Below are positions 8,066 through 17,720 of a stretch of 38,438 nt of DNA, piece after piece. Each line of letters opens with the position of its first letter. Position 1 is the first letter of the stretch. Below the pieces are notes generated by a model. The model worked only from the letters and a program-made list of their open reading frames with translations. It had not been told where the DNA came from and made no database searches. Both the position numbers and the translations under genes were made by a program. The stretch comes from an uncultured Elusimicrobia bacterium (lineage in GTDB: Bacteria; Elusimicrobiota; Elusimicrobia; Elusimicrobiales; UBA9959), in the NCBI GenBank assembly GCA_903889965.1, contig CAISZM010000040.1:1-38438 (forward strand), given 5' to 3'.

Positions 8066-9103
8066 TCAAGCCAGCGCGTCCTGATAGAGACGCTCAAGAA
8101 GGTTCCCTACCACGGGCAGCGACATATTGTCGCGGACATAGTCAAAAGCGGCTTTAGACATGCTGTGACATATCTGCGGGTTCGATATCAGGTGTATTAC
8201 CGCCAGGGCGCAGGAACTCGCGCTATCCGGCTCCACCACAACTCCGTTGCGTTCGTGCTCAATGAAATCGCCAAGGCCCCTCCGCCTGGGCACCACGCAG
8301 GCCACGCCGGAAGCCTGCGCCTCCATGAGGGACATGGACATACCTTCGCGGCGCGAGGTCTTCACGAAAATGTGCATCATCGCCATGATCTCCGGTACGT
8401 CCGTGCGGTCCCAGAGAACATCCACCTTGTGGCTGATCCCGAGGGCCCTGGCGATATCGCGTATCCGATCATCCTTGAGCCCCACTACCATGAAGTGAGT
8501 TTCGGGGAATACCTGGAGAACTTCCTTGGCCATGCGCAGGAATAGCTCCTGCTCCTTAAGGCTCCTGTCCATGCTTACGGTACCCACGCGGTAGGGGCGC
8601 CTGTGGAATATAGCGGGCTTTATAAGCATCGCGCTTTCCCAGCGGCCGATATTTATGCAGGGGGGGACAAGAAAGGTCTTGCGGGGGTCCGCCCCGGCGC
8701 GGGAGAATTCCTCCCGCACCGAATTGCAGGTCCCGATATAGCGGTCGATATACGGCTCAAGCGCGGCCAGTCTCCTGAAATATATCTGGTTGCCCAGCTT
8801 TACCTGGGTCACGAATGTCCTGGAAGCCGCCCCGGCCTTCCTCATGAAAAGCGGGTTAAGAAGCGAGGGGTTGTAAAAATGGACGATGTCCCAGCCGCCC
8901 GACTTGAAGAATCCGAATCTGGCGGCCAGGGACAGGGGATCGGCTTTAATTTTTTGCTTACGGCACTCGGAGAAAAGCCGGGACTTCCCGGGGCACAGGA
9001 CGGCCGTGTTGTGCCCCATCTTTGAAAGGTATGCGGCCGTATGAAGCGCCTGGTAGGATACGATATCCCATTGCGCCGAATCGCAGATATTGAGTATGTT
9101 CAA
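8066..9103 (-). CDS. Glycosyltransferase, GT4-like
   Basis: A 345-residue GT-B fold enzyme transferring a sugar from an activated donor, probably in envelope polysaccharide or glycolipid assembly. The C-terminal half carries the GT4 E-x7-E motif (REGMSMSLMEAQASG, about residues 258-272), preceded by IMAMMHIFVKTS. It starts with TTG at 9103-9101, overlapping the stop of the TPR gene by 4 bases (TTGA); AGAGGA about 10 bases upstream supports this start. It is the last gene of the tightly overlapping run that begins at 13086, and shares a short intergenic space with a convergent gene. Confidence 0.85.
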   Translation of the reverse strand: MNILNICDSAQWDIVSYQALHTAAYLSKMGHNTAVLCPGKSRLFSECRKQKIKADPLSLAARFGFFKSGGWDIVHFYNPSLLNPLFMRKAGAASRTFVTQVKLGNQIYFRRLAALEPYIDRYIGTCNSVREEFSRAGADPRKTFLVPPCINIGRWESAMLIKPAIFHRRPYRVGTVSMDRSLKEQELFLRMAKEVLQVFPETHFMVVGLKDDRIRDIARALGISHKVDVLWDRTDVPEIMAMMHIFVKTSRREGMSMSLMEAQASGVACVVPRRRGLGDFIEHERNGVVVEPDSASSCALAVIHLISNPQICHSMSKAAFDYVRDNMSLPVVGNLLERLYQDALA

Positions 9104-9828
9104 CGGTGTGAAATCCTCTTGGAAATTTTCTTCAACTCCCTGCGCGCGTTGGCTACGTATGCAGCGTCGCGGGAGGTAGCCGCTATATCGGCGTATATGG
9201 CGGCGGCTGCCGGGTAATTGCCGACTTTTTTATTGAGGAAGGCCGCCAGCTGCTTCACCATTACCGGACAGTCCGGATCTCCCAGGAGAGGGGTTATGGC
9301 GCTGGCCACGGCCGCGGGATCCTGCGCCTTGCTGTAGCCTATGGCGGCCAGCAGCGTAAGGTACTTCCATTCCCGTGGGGAATATTTAATGGCGTAGCGG
9401 AGCAGTTCTTCCGCCTCCTCCGGCCTTTCCATATTAAAGGCGAGGGAGGTGGCCGCGTAAAGTCCGGCAGAAGCAAAACCCGGGTCTAGCTCCATCACAT
9501 GGCGGGCACGGGAAAAGAACTCCAGATATTTACCCTTACCGAAATACATGCCCTCTTCGCAGCGTTCATAGTCTTCCTCGGTAAGCTGCTTGGCGCAAAA
9601 CTCGGATGTCCCGTAATACTGCATAAGGCGTATGAACCAGAGGTCGGCGAAAAGCCGCCTCGCCCCGAAAGCCAGCGCGAACATATCGCCGGCCGCGCCC
9701 TGGGCGGGAACGTGTATTTCGCTCGGGGGAGGGAAACGGCTCACATAAGAGGCTCCGGACAGCGCCCCGCCGGCGCACCAGGCCAGCAAGGCCGCGGCGA
9801 CTAGGTACGGGCCGGACCTGCGGAGCAT
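9100..9828 (-). CDS. Membrane-anchored TPR-type protein linked to an ABC exporter
   Basis: A 242-residue protein with one N-terminal helix (about residues 6-27) and a mainly helical body. The conserved-looking stretch FALAFGARRLFADLWFIRLMQYYG (about 52-75) is followed by TPR-like repeats (EFFSRARHVMELDPGFASAGLYAA and following). The start ATG at 9828 shares one base with the TAA of the permease gene (TAATG). Proteins of this type are often found next to ABC ATPase and permease pairs in other bacteria, so it is probably a periplasmic accessory of the exporter. No enzymatic motif is visible. Confidence 0.7.
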   Translation of the reverse strand: MLRRSGPYLVAAALLAWCAGGALSGASYVSRFPPPSEIHVPAQGAAGDMFALAFGARRLFADLWFIRLMQYYGTSEFCAKQLTEEDYERCEEGMYFGKGKYLEFFSRARHVMELDPGFASAGLYAATSLAFNMERPEEAEELLRYAIKYSPREWKYLTLLAAIGYSKAQDPAAVASAITPLLGDPDCPVMVKQLAAFLNKKVGNYPAAAAIYADIAATSRDAAYVANARRELKKISKRISHR

Positions 9829-10592
9829 TAAAACTCCTTCCGGGATATCAGCCAGAGCGAGCACAGGTAGGCGGCAAGCGTCCAGGCAGCCGCGGCCGTG
9901 AAGGCCGCCGCCGGGAGCACGCCAATGGCGCCGGCGGCGTCCCTGGCGTTGAAAAGCTGGAAATTAGGGATCAGCCACAGCGCGGGCCGTAGCGCCCAGG
10001 CCGCGGCCCCTGTGGAATGCTCCGTCATAAAGCGCACTTCGGAGGCGAAATGTCCGGCCGTCCAGAGTATCCCCGATATGACCATCGTGGAAACGGCGGA
10101 GGTGGAGAACAGCGAAACCAGGAAGGCGATGGCCGTTATGACCGCCAGCTTAAGGAAGGATCCCGCCAGAGCCCACACGTAGAACTGCGGGGGTCTGAAT
10201 CCTCTCAGGGCCAGCAGGGCGGCGTGGATGATCCCCATTCCTGCCAGCATGACCGCGGCCGTAAGCATTATCCCGGCCAGTTTCCCGGCCAGGTAAACCC
10301 CGCGGGGGACGGGGCGCGAGAAGACGAGGTAAATGGTCTTCGTTTCAGCTTCCCGGAGGAGGACGGAGGAGGAGTAGAAAAGGGTGTACGCCAGAGTGAC
10401 CAGCTCTATCAGGGCCAGGCCGAAATCGGTGATCACGCGCGCCTCCTGGTCCACGGCCATGATGCCGGCCAAAAGCGAGGCGTAAATAGCGGCGCAGGCG
10501 AAAACGGAGAAGATCGTGAAGAAGCGGTTGCGGGAACTCTCAAAAAAGGAGTCGATGGTTACGGCCAGGGAAAGGCGCAGGAACTTCATCAT
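9828..10592 (-). CDS. ABC-2 type transporter permease
   Basis: A 254-residue inner-membrane protein with about six helices. It contains the sequence REAETKTIYLVFSRPVPRGVYLAGK (about residues 81-105), the cytoplasmic stretch typical of ABC-2 permeases of the NatB/gliding-motility kind. Two adjacent ATG codons (10592 and 10589) are possible; both overlap the ATPase stop (ATGATG), so translation is coupled either way. Together with the ATPase it would form an exporter. The substrate is unknown. Confidence 0.85.
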   Translation of the reverse strand: MMKFLRLSLAVTIDSFFESSRNRFFTIFSVFACAAIYASLLAGIMAVDQEARVITDFGLALIELVTLAYTLFYSSSVLLREAETKTIYLVFSRPVPRGVYLAGKLAGIMLTAAVMLAGMGIIHAALLALRGFRPPQFYVWALAGSFLKLAVITAIAFLVSLFSTSAVSTMVISGILWTAGHFASEVRFMTEHSTGAAAWALRPALWLIPNFQLFNARDAAGAIGVLPAAAFTAAAAWTLAAYLCSLWLISRKEF

Positions 10593-11326
10593 CGTACCGC
10601 CTCCACGAAAATAGCTTCCAGCCCCCCGGGGCGGGATTCCCACCCGGAGCGGTTGACGGTAACCGCAAGGCGGCCCTTGACTATTATAAGTACGCGGTCG
10701 CACAGTTTCTCCACCTCCGAAATGCTGTGCGAAGAAAGGAATATGGTCCGCCCGCCGTCGTGTATTCCGGCCAGGAGCCCGCGTATGTCGTGAATGGCCA
10801 GAGGGTCCAGGCCGCTGACCGGCTCGTCCAGGACCAGCAGTTCGGGGTCGTGGAGCAGCGCCTGTGCCAGCCCCAGCCGCTGCAGCATGCCCTTGGAGAA
10901 TTCGGCGACGCGTTTATCGGTGTGCGGCCCGAGGCCGGTGCGCTCCACGGCGTTCTCTACGGCCAGCGAAAGCCCGGGGCCGGAAAGCCCGGAGAGGCGG
11001 CCATAATAAGCCAGGGCGTCGCAGGGCTTGATTTGCGGGGGGAAATAGGGCAGTTCCGGGAGGAAACCTATCCTGGCTTTGGCCGACCGCCCCGTCGGGG
11101 CGGAACCGAACACCTTAACCGAGCCCGCCGTGGGGAAGAGCAGGCCCGTGAGAAGCTTCATTATAGTGGTCTTGCCGGCGCCGTTCAGCCCGAGCAGGCC
11201 GGTCACCTCTCCTCTCGGTATCTCAAAAGAGAGGTCTTTTATCGCCGTATGGTACCTGGCGCCAAGAAGGCGAGGGCGCTTGTATGTTTTTTCCACCGCG
11301 GAAAAGGAAACGGCCGATTCGTTCAT
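10589..11326 (-). CDS. ABC transporter ATPase of an ABC-2 exporter
   Basis: A 245-residue ATPase with Walker A GLNGAGKTT (about residues 47-55), a Q-loop region in IGFLPELPYF, a signature in the form FSKGMLQRLGLA (degenerate LSGGQ, common in exporters of this kind), Walker B LLVLDEP and the switch His in SSHSISE. The true start is the ATG at 11326, which overlaps the DUF885 stop by 4 bases (ATGA); the longer open frame to 11614 lies inside the DUF885 gene. It pairs with the permease directly downstream. Confidence 0.92.
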   Translation of the reverse strand: MNESAVSFSAVEKTYKRPRLLGARYHTAIKDLSFEIPRGEVTGLLGLNGAGKTTIMKLLTGLLFPTAGSVKVFGSAPTGRSAKARIGFLPELPYFPPQIKPCDALAYYGRLSGLSGPGLSLAVENAVERTGLGPHTDKRVAEFSKGMLQRLGLAQALLHDPELLVLDEPVSGLDPLAIHDIRGLLAGIHDGGRTIFLSSHSISEVEKLCDRVLIIVKGRLAVTVNRSGWESRPGGLEAIFVEAVR

Positions 11327-13086
11327 CTTATTATGTTCTTTTCCTCTTTTTTCTGGCGGCGCATGTCCTGTTCTATGAGGTCTACCGGGATCTCTCCCAT
11401 CTTCAGGAATACGGTGTGGAACTTGCGCAGGTCGAAATACTTGGCTTCGGTGCGCTGGTAGTAGCGGCGCATCTCGAGTATGCGGTCCATGCCTATTATG
11501 TACGAAAAGCCTTCCGTGGGGGCCAGTGAGACCTTCAGCACCTCGGAGTCGGCCTGGGCCTTGGTCATGTAAAGTTTGTCCTGGAAGAACTGGGAAGCCT
11601 CCTGCGGTGTCCATTTCCCGGTGTGAAGGGCCGCGTCGGCGTAAGCCCTGGCCGCGCGCAGCGCCCTGACATAGCAGCGCAGGAAACGCGACCAGTAGGA
11701 TGAATAGAAACCCATCTCCTCCGCCAGCAATTCGGCATAGCAGGCCCAGCCGTTGGCGACGACAGGCTGGCGGGAAACCCGGCGTATCCTGGAACTGTTG
11801 GAGGAAGCCTCGAAGCTGCGGAGGTGCATGCCGGGCATTACGGCGTAGGCGGTTAGCAGCTCGATCTGGGCGTAGTTGAACCCGGAGGCCAAAACCTTTT
11901 CCTTTACGTCCGCCGCCGCGCTGTCGGGGGGAAGCAGGACGAAGAGTTCCGCCACGCGCTTGTCGTCCAGGGCGAAGGGGGGGGAATAGTAGACGTACGG
12001 AAGGACCGAGCTCATGAACCCGGGCATGCGCTTTATCTGGAGCCTCTGGCTCGGGAATTCTACCACCTTATGCTCGTCGAAGTGCTGGTACGCGCGGTCC
12101 ATTTCATCCTGAAAAACCTTAAGCACGTCCCCCGCGGGCGGGTGCTCCTTTGGCAGCTTGTCCAAAATGCCCTTCCAGCCCTTTTCCTTGGCCACCATCG
12201 CGTCTATGCTCTCCGCCTCCTTATCCAGCTCCTTAAGCGATTTCTTGAAAGCTTTTTTCGAGTAGCTCAAGGCGTTCCCCGGAGTCATGTCGAGGGCGTG
12301 GAGACGTTCGAGATAAAAGCCGTAGGTGTAGGTACCGGCGCGGAAGTCCCCGTCCGAACTGGGGAGTATGTCCTTTTGAAGGAAAGCGGAGTATTTTTCC
12401 AGCGCGGCCTTAACCCTATCCATAGTCTCGTCAACCTGGGTTTTGAGCACCGGGTCGTAGCGGGTGTAGCCGCGGAAGACGGGCACGAAGTCGGACATGT
12501 ACTTGAGCGCGTCATTGGATTGCCTTATCGCCTGGCGGGTCCATATTTCCGGGGGGTGGGAAAGGTTGCGCTCGGCCTGCTCGAGGATGCCGGGGAACTG
12601 CCTCAGGCGGGAAATGGCGTCGGCGGCCCTGGTGTTGTAGTATTCGTAGTCCTTGTTCATCATCTGGTAAACAAGGAAGAGTGGTTCCAGGTAATACTGC
12701 GGGCGGCGGGCCAGCAGCCCGAGGTTCTCGAGCTCGTAGATATCAACCTCAAGCATGTGGTCAAGCGCCGCGTAGTCTATCTTGAGGTCGGGATACATCG
12801 TGTCTTTCTGTATCTCGTGCAGTTTGTCCCGCAGGCGTTTGAAGGCCTCCAGCTGTTTCGCGACGCGTTCGGTATTGCGGGCGGTCAGGGAAGCGTCAGC
12901 GCCGTGCATGCCCATGCGGGTAGCACGCTCCGGGTCGTACATCTGGATAGTGGCCAGGTATTGGGAGAACACCTCGTTGAGCTTGCTGTCCTCAAGGGTG
13001 CCCTGTATTTCTTCCGTGGTAAGCGTGTTCTCGTAAGCGCCGGCGGGAACGGCGCAGAGCAGGAATCCGGTCAATAAGAAATGCAT
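11323..13086 (-). CDS. Secreted DUF885 protein lacking the canonical metal-binding residues
   Basis: A 587-residue exported protein of the DUF885 family, which belongs to the gluzincin metallopeptidase clan. Residues 1-17 form a signal peptide (ending about AVPAGA). The family's active site normally reads HExxPGHH followed by EGW. Here the aligned stretch is Y414-A-V-M-P-G-M-H421 and N445-G-W, so the first His, the catalytic Glu, the second His and the downstream Glu are all replaced, while the surrounding fold-defining sequence (CYAELLAEEMGFY, GMDRILEMR) is intact. It is therefore probably a pseudoenzyme. GAGGT supports the start at 13086, 7 bases after lon. Its stop overlaps the ABC ATPase start. 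Confidence 0.88.
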   Translation of the reverse strand: MHFLLTGFLLCAVPAGAYENTLTTEEIQGTLEDSKLNEVFSQYLATIQMYDPERATRMGMHGADASLTARNTERVAKQLEAFKRLRDKLHEIQKDTMYPDLKIDYAALDHMLEVDIYELENLGLLARRPQYYLEPLFLVYQMMNKDYEYYNTRAADAISRLRQFPGILEQAERNLSHPPEIWTRQAIRQSNDALKYMSDFVPVFRGYTRYDPVLKTQVDETMDRVKAALEKYSAFLQKDILPSSDGDFRAGTYTYGFYLERLHALDMTPGNALSYSKKAFKKSLKELDKEAESIDAMVAKEKGWKGILDKLPKEHPPAGDVLKVFQDEMDRAYQHFDEHKVVEFPSQRLQIKRMPGFMSSVLPYVYYSPPFALDDKRVAELFVLLPPDSAAADVKEKVLASGFNYAQIELLTAYAVMPGMHLRSFEASSNSSRIRRVSRQPVVANGWACYAELLAEEMGFYSSYWSRFLRCYVRALRAARAYADAALHTGKWTPQEASQFFQDKLYMTKAQADSEVLKVSLAPTEGFSYIIGMDRILEMRRYYQRTEAKYFDLRKFHTVFLKMGEIPVDLIEQDMRRQKKEEKNIIR

Positions 13087-13093
13087 TCTTACC

Positions 13094-15471
13094 TCATTTT
13101 TTGGAAACGGCCTTCTTTGCGGCGGCCTTTTTTCGCGGAGCCGCGGACGGTTCCAGGGCCAGTGCAAGGACTTCGTCCATCCTTTCCACGGGATGCAGGC
13201 GCATCTTGGCGCGTATCTCGGGGGGGATCTCCTCAAGTTCCTTAAGGTTGGCCTTGGGGAAAAGCACGGTATTTATGTTGTCGCGGAAAGAAGCTATCAC
13301 CTTTTCCTTGAGGCCCCCGATCGGGAGCACCCGGCCGGTAAGGGTCAGCTCGCCGGTCATGGAAACGTTCTTCTTCACCGCGCGCCCGGTAAAAAGGCTC
13401 GCGAGCGCTGTAGCCATCGTCACGCCGGCGGAGGGGCCGTCCTTGGGTATGGCGCCTTCCGGGATATGAACGTGGAAATTATGGGAGTTGACGTATGAAA
13501 CCGGGGCCAGCTCCTTGGAACGGATGTAGGAAAAAGCCGCCTGGGCGGATTCCTTCATCACTTCCCCGAGCTTGCCGGTGAGCGTCAAGGCGCCCTTACC
13601 CGGCACGGCAATGGCCTCCACGGCCAGCACCTCGCCGCCGTTCTCGGTCCAGGCAAGCCCCGTGGAGATGCCAACGTCGTTATAGGAAGTCACGGTCTCG
13701 AGGAACTTCGGAATACCCAGGAAATCGCCGAGGTTTTCCGGAGTTATCTTCACGGACTCCAGCTTCTGCTCCACTATTTTGCGGGCGGCGCGGCGGCATA
13801 TGGCGGCGAATTCGCGGTTGAGGTTGCGCACCCCCGGCCTCGCGGGTATAGCCGCGTATCACGGCGTCTATGCCTTTGTCGTCTATCTTAAGTGAGCCGT
13901 TCTTCAGGCCGTGCTCCTCAAGCTGGCGCGGGATCAGGAATTTCTTGGTTATCTCGATCTTTTCGTCGTGCGTGTAGCCGGTGAAGTCTATGATCTCCAT
14001 GCGGTCGCGGAGGCTCACCGGGATGCCCCCACAGGGTGTTCGCGGTGGTTATGAACATCACCTTTGAGATATCGAACGGCACGTCGAGAAAATGATCGTT
14101 GAACTCGGTGTTCTGTTCCGGGTCCAGGACCTCGAGAAGCGCGGCGGCCGGGTCTCCGCGCCAATCCGAGCCCATCTTGTCTATCTCGTCCATCAGAAAA
14201 ACGGGATTACGGCTCTTAGCCTTCTTCATGCTCTGGAGGATACGGCCGGGCATCGAGGCCACGTAGGTGCGGCGGTGGCCGCGAATCTCAGCCTCGTCCC
14301 TCACGCCGCCGAGCGACATGCGCACGAAATTTCGGCCCATGGAGCGGGCGATGGAGCGGGCGATGGAGGTCTTGCCGACTCCAGGGGGGCCCACGAAGCA
14401 CAGTATCGGCCCGCGGAACTTCGCCGTAAGCTTGCAGACGGCCAGGTATTCAAGCACCCTTTCCTTGGGTTTTTTCAGGCCGAAATGGTCCTCATCGAGT
14501 ATCTTTTTTGCCGCGCCCAGGTCTATTTCGTCCTTGGTTTCCACGTTCCAGGGCAGCGCGGTCAGCCAGTCCAGGTAGGTGCGGCTGACGGTGGACTCGG
14601 GGGAAAAAGGCATCATCTTGGAAAGGCGGGCCAGTTCCTTCTCGGCCGCCGCTTCCGCCTCTTTGGGCATCTTCACCGTCTTGATGAGCTTCTTCAGCTC
14701 GTCGATTTCTTTGGAAAAGTCGTCCTTCTGGTGCAGTTCTTTCTGTATCGCCTTCATCTGCTCGTTAAGGTAATACTCTTTCTGCGACTTATCGATCTGG
14801 GTCTTGACGCGGGTGTGGATCTTCTGCTCAAGGTCGAGTATTTCGACTTCCTTGGCCAGGAACTTTATCAGCTTTTCAAGGCGCTCGCGCGGGACTTCGG
14901 TCTCAAGCACATCCTGGCGGTCGGCTAGGCTGAACATAGAATTGGCGGCGATGGTGTCCGCCAGCTTGGCCGGGTCGTCCATCTGCTGCAGGAAGGATGT
15001 CGAATCCAGCGTGATGCGGGTACTGAGTTTGACGTAAGACTCGAAGATCTCCACCGCGTGGCGCATAAGCGCGATCACTTCGGGATTTTTAGCCGCGTTT
15101 TCCTCGGGGTATTCGACCTCGGCGTAAAGGCAGGCGCGTTCCTTGTCCAGGGACATCTTTTTCACCCGCGCGCGGCGCCGGCCTTCCAGGAAGACGCGCA
15201 TTGTGCCGTCAGGCATCTTGAGCGACTGCGAAATTGAGCTGATAACTCCGTAGGCGTACAGGTCTTCGGGCGCGGGGTCGTTGACGCCGGGTTTCCGCTG
15301 GGCGAGGGCGAGTATATATTTCCCGGCGGCCAGGCCGGCCTCTATGGCGGCCACGGATTTGGGCCGGTCCACGGACAGGGGCAGCGCCATATAGGGAAAA
15401 AGAACCACGTCCCGGATAGCGATGGCGGGCAGCATTTTCGGATAAGCCTGTTCTTTGTTTTTTTCTTCCAT
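13094..15471 (-). pseudogene. lon: ATP-dependent protease Lon, interrupted by two one-base insertions
   Basis: Lon degrades damaged and regulatory proteins in the cytosol. The three domains are all present but in three frames. Bases 15471 to about 14030 encode the substrate-binding N-domain, coiled coil and AAA module (Walker A GPPGVGKTS, Walker B VFLMDEIDK). About 14030 to 13835 encode the rest of the AAA lid. About 13835 to 13094 encode the protease domain, with the Ser of DGPSAG and the Lys of GGLKEKV. Each junction falls at a five-base G run on the coding strand (plus-strand C5 at 14026-14030 and 13831-13835) where four would restore the frame: WGIPVSLRDRM and [11 protein letters not shown]. 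Repaired length is about 790 residues, normal for Lon, with a Lys/Ala-rich tail. Sequencing error is the simplest explanation. Confidence 0.9.
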
Positions 15472-15583
15472 ATTTTCAGCTCATATCCCTGTGAAATTTA
15501 AAACCGCGGCGCCCCTGCTCCCGACGGCGCGGTGCCGCACGCCTGTCGCGCGGCGCCGAGGGCATTGGCCGGCGGGGACCGCT

Positions 15584-16192
15584 TTACTTCTTGCGGTGCT
15601 CGAGCACCGCGTCTATAATGCCGTAGTCCCGGGCCTGGGCGGCCGAGAGGTAGAAATTCCTTTCCATGTCGGTCCGCACCTTCTCGGCGCTGTTGCCGGT
15701 ATGCTTGGCCATGATGTCTATCAGCCGCGTTTTATTCTCCTGCATCTCACGGTTCTCGATCTCTATATCGGTCGCCTGGCCGGAGATCCCGCCTCCCCAG
15801 ATAAGGGGCTGGTGTATCATGATGCGCGCGTTGGGGAGCGCGTAGCGCTTGCCCTTCGTTCCTGCGGCCAGGAGCACCGCGCCGAAGCTCATCGCCATTC
15901 CCATGCAGATGGTGGAGATAGGGGCTTTGATGAACTGCATGGTATCGTAGACGGCCAAGCCGGCGGTCACCATGCCTCCGGGGGAATTGATGTAGAGGTT
16001 GATCTCCTTTTCAGGGTCCTCTGCGTCAAGGTAAAGCAGCTGTGCTATAACGGTATTGGCGGAAGAGGTGGAAACGGCGCCTTCCGGATCGGTAATAAAT
16101 ATGATGCGGTCGCGCAGCAGGCGGGAGTATATATCATATCCCACCATCGCCCCGGCGCCTTTCCAGGTTTCAATAATCGTTGGTATTATCAT
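15584..16192 (-). CDS. clpP: ATP-dependent Clp protease proteolytic subunit
   Basis: Serine peptidase that forms the ClpP tetradecamer and degrades proteins fed by Clp ATPases. The 202-residue protein has the usual length. Visible are the oligomer and substrate-channel segment [19 protein letters not shown], the nucleophile serine in GMAMSFGA (usual form GQAASMGA), the catalytic His in MIHQP and the Asp in [16 protein letters not shown] before the ATG at 16192 fixes the start; an in-frame extension to 16258 has no such site. It lies between tig and lon on the same strand; clpX, often next in this order, is absent here. Confidence 0.95.
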   Translation of the reverse strand: MIIPTIIETWKGAGAMVGYDIYSRLLRDRIIFITDPEGAVSTSSANTVIAQLLYLDAEDPEKEINLYINSPGGMVTAGLAVYDTMQFIKAPISTICMGMAMSFGAVLLAAGTKGKRYALPNARIMIHQPLIWGGGISGQATDIEIENREMQENKTRLIDIMAKHTGNSAEKVRTDMERNFYLSAAQARDYGIIDAVLEHRKK

Positions 16193-16283
16193 CGTGTCTC
16201 CCTCATTTAAGCCCGAAGCCGGCGAGTTTTTTGGTTTCGGACAAAGGGTCCCGGCCAAAACCCCGGCTTGAAAAACACCGCGA

Positions 16284-17549
16284 TCAGTTATTCTCTTCCT
16301 TAATGACTGCCTTATCCTTCACCAGGGCCATGGTCTTGTTCTCCACCATAGAGGCCCTGATATACTCCTTGCGCTTTTCGAAAAGCTCCCGGCCCTTGGT
16401 CTTTTCTTCTTCCGTGTTGAGGCGGGCCATGACCTTTTCCAGTTCGGCGTTCAATTCGGAGTCGGTGGCCTGTATCGACTCTTTCTTGGCTATGTGATGA
16501 AGTATATAGGTAAGGGAGAGGTTGCGCTCGGCCACGGGCTTAAGGCGCTCCAGCAGCGCCTCATCGGGCATGTGCTGCTCGGCCGGAGCCCGTTTCTTGA
16601 ACAATTCCAGCAGCTCCTGCGCCTCTTCCTTGACGAGGGTGGGGGGAAGGGTGATCGGGTTATTCTTTATGAGCGCGTCTTCCAGCTGGCCGAGCATATC
16701 CTTCTCCGTCTTCTCGGCCGAGCCCTGTTCCAGCATCTTGCGCACGTTGGCCTTAAGCTCGTCCGTGGTCTTAACCCCCGCTTCTTTCAGGAAATTCTCA
16801 TCCAGCTCAGGCACCACCTTCATTTTCAGCTCGACCACGGTCACCTTGAAATGCATCTTCTTATCTCCGAACGGCGCGTCGAACTCGCGGCTCTCGCCCC
16901 GTTTGGCGCCCATCACCGCGTCGGCCAGCCCGGCGATGGTCTGGGGACTGGAAAGGTCCACTATTTCGCCCTTGACCGCCCCGTCCGGCACGGGCGTACC
17001 GTTCTCGAAAGTGTCATAATCCACTATCGCGAAGTGGCTCTTCGAGGCGGCCTCTCCTTCGGCGGCGGGCTTTAAATAGGCGTTATATTCGCGCACCTGA
17101 TTTATGTACTTCTCGACCTCGGCGTCGGTGATCTTGTGGACCTTCCGGGTCGCGGCTATCTTTTCGTAGCCCTTCGGCTCGATGGCCGGGGAAGATTCGA
17201 ACTGTATCTCGAAATAGAGGGCCTTCCCGGCTTCGTAATTTACGTTTTTAAGCAGCGGGGCCACCACGGGGTTGATCTGGGAGCCTTTGAGTATCTCCGG
17301 AAGCGCGGCCTTGGCCGAGATATCAAGGACCTCGTCCTTGACCATCGAAGGGAACTGTTCCCTTATCATCGCCAGCGGCACCTTGCCGACGCGGAAGCCA
17401 GGCAGGCTGACCACGCTCTGCAGGCGCACCAGCGCGTCCTGGGACGCCTCGGCGAGGGCCGCGGAGTCCACGTTGACCGCGAACACGTGCACGCAGCCTT
17501 CCTGTTTTATTTTCTTTATCTTGTCGCCGAAAGCCAGTGTGATATTCAT
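16284..17549 (-). CDS. tig: Trigger factor (ribosome-associated chaperone)
   Basis: Binds the ribosome exit tunnel and protects nascent chains; it also has an FKBP-type prolyl isomerase domain. The 421-residue protein has the ribosome-docking signature GFRVGKVP (about residues 46-53, usual form GFRxGKxP). The FKBP domain follows (about 145-235, from [11 protein letters not shown] to FKVTVVELK). The C-terminal helical chaperone arms carry [10 protein letters not shown] and the EL-rich tail. GGAGGA upstream of the ATG at 17549 supports the start. The gene follows tRNA-Leu by 51 bases and precedes clpP by 91, an arrangement widespread among bacteria for tig-clpP. Confidence 0.94.
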   Translation of the reverse strand: MNITLAFGDKIKKIKQEGCVHVFAVNVDSAALAEASQDALVRLQSVVSLPGFRVGKVPLAMIREQFPSMVKDEVLDISAKAALPEILKGSQINPVVAPLLKNVNYEAGKALYFEIQFESSPAIEPKGYEKIAATRKVHKITDAEVEKYINQVREYNAYLKPAAEGEAASKSHFAIVDYDTFENGTPVPDGAVKGEIVDLSSPQTIAGLADAVMGAKRGESREFDAPFGDKKMHFKVTVVELKMKVVPELDENFLKEAGVKTTDELKANVRKMLEQGSAEKTEKDMLGQLEDALIKNNPITLPPTLVKEEAQELLELFKKRAPAEQHMPDEALLERLKPVAERNLSLTYILHHIAKKESIQATDSELNAELEKVMARLNTEEEKTKGRELFEKRKEYIRASMVENKTMALVKDKAVIKEENN

Positions 17550-17600
17550 TATTCCTCCGCTCCGTAGTAAAAATTCCGCCTGAAGCGCCGAAGCTGCGTA

Positions 17601-17681
17601 TGGACGGGAAGGGACTTGAACCCTCACGCCTTTCGGCATACGGTCCTAAGCCGTACGTGTCTGCCGTTCCACCACCCGTCC
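17601..17681 (-). tRNA. tRNA-Leu (anticodon TAG)
   Basis: The reverse complement folds as a class II tRNA: acceptor GGACGGG pairs with CCCGTCC, the anticodon loop is CTTAGGA (anticodon TAG) on a TACGG/CCGTA stem, a variable arm (TGCCGAAAGGC) is present, and the T-arm is GAGGG-TTCAAGT-CCCTT. Discriminator base A. The 3' CCA is not encoded. Confidence 0.95.
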
Positions 17682-17720
17682 GCTCCGCAGGCCCGTCCGC
17701 CCGGGCAAAAGACGCGTCCC

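Noticed and set aside
15472-15583. GC-rich gap between clpP and lon as a small gene or RNA
   Set aside because: Only imperfect GC-rich self-complementarity is visible; no frame with a start site and no convincing terminator.
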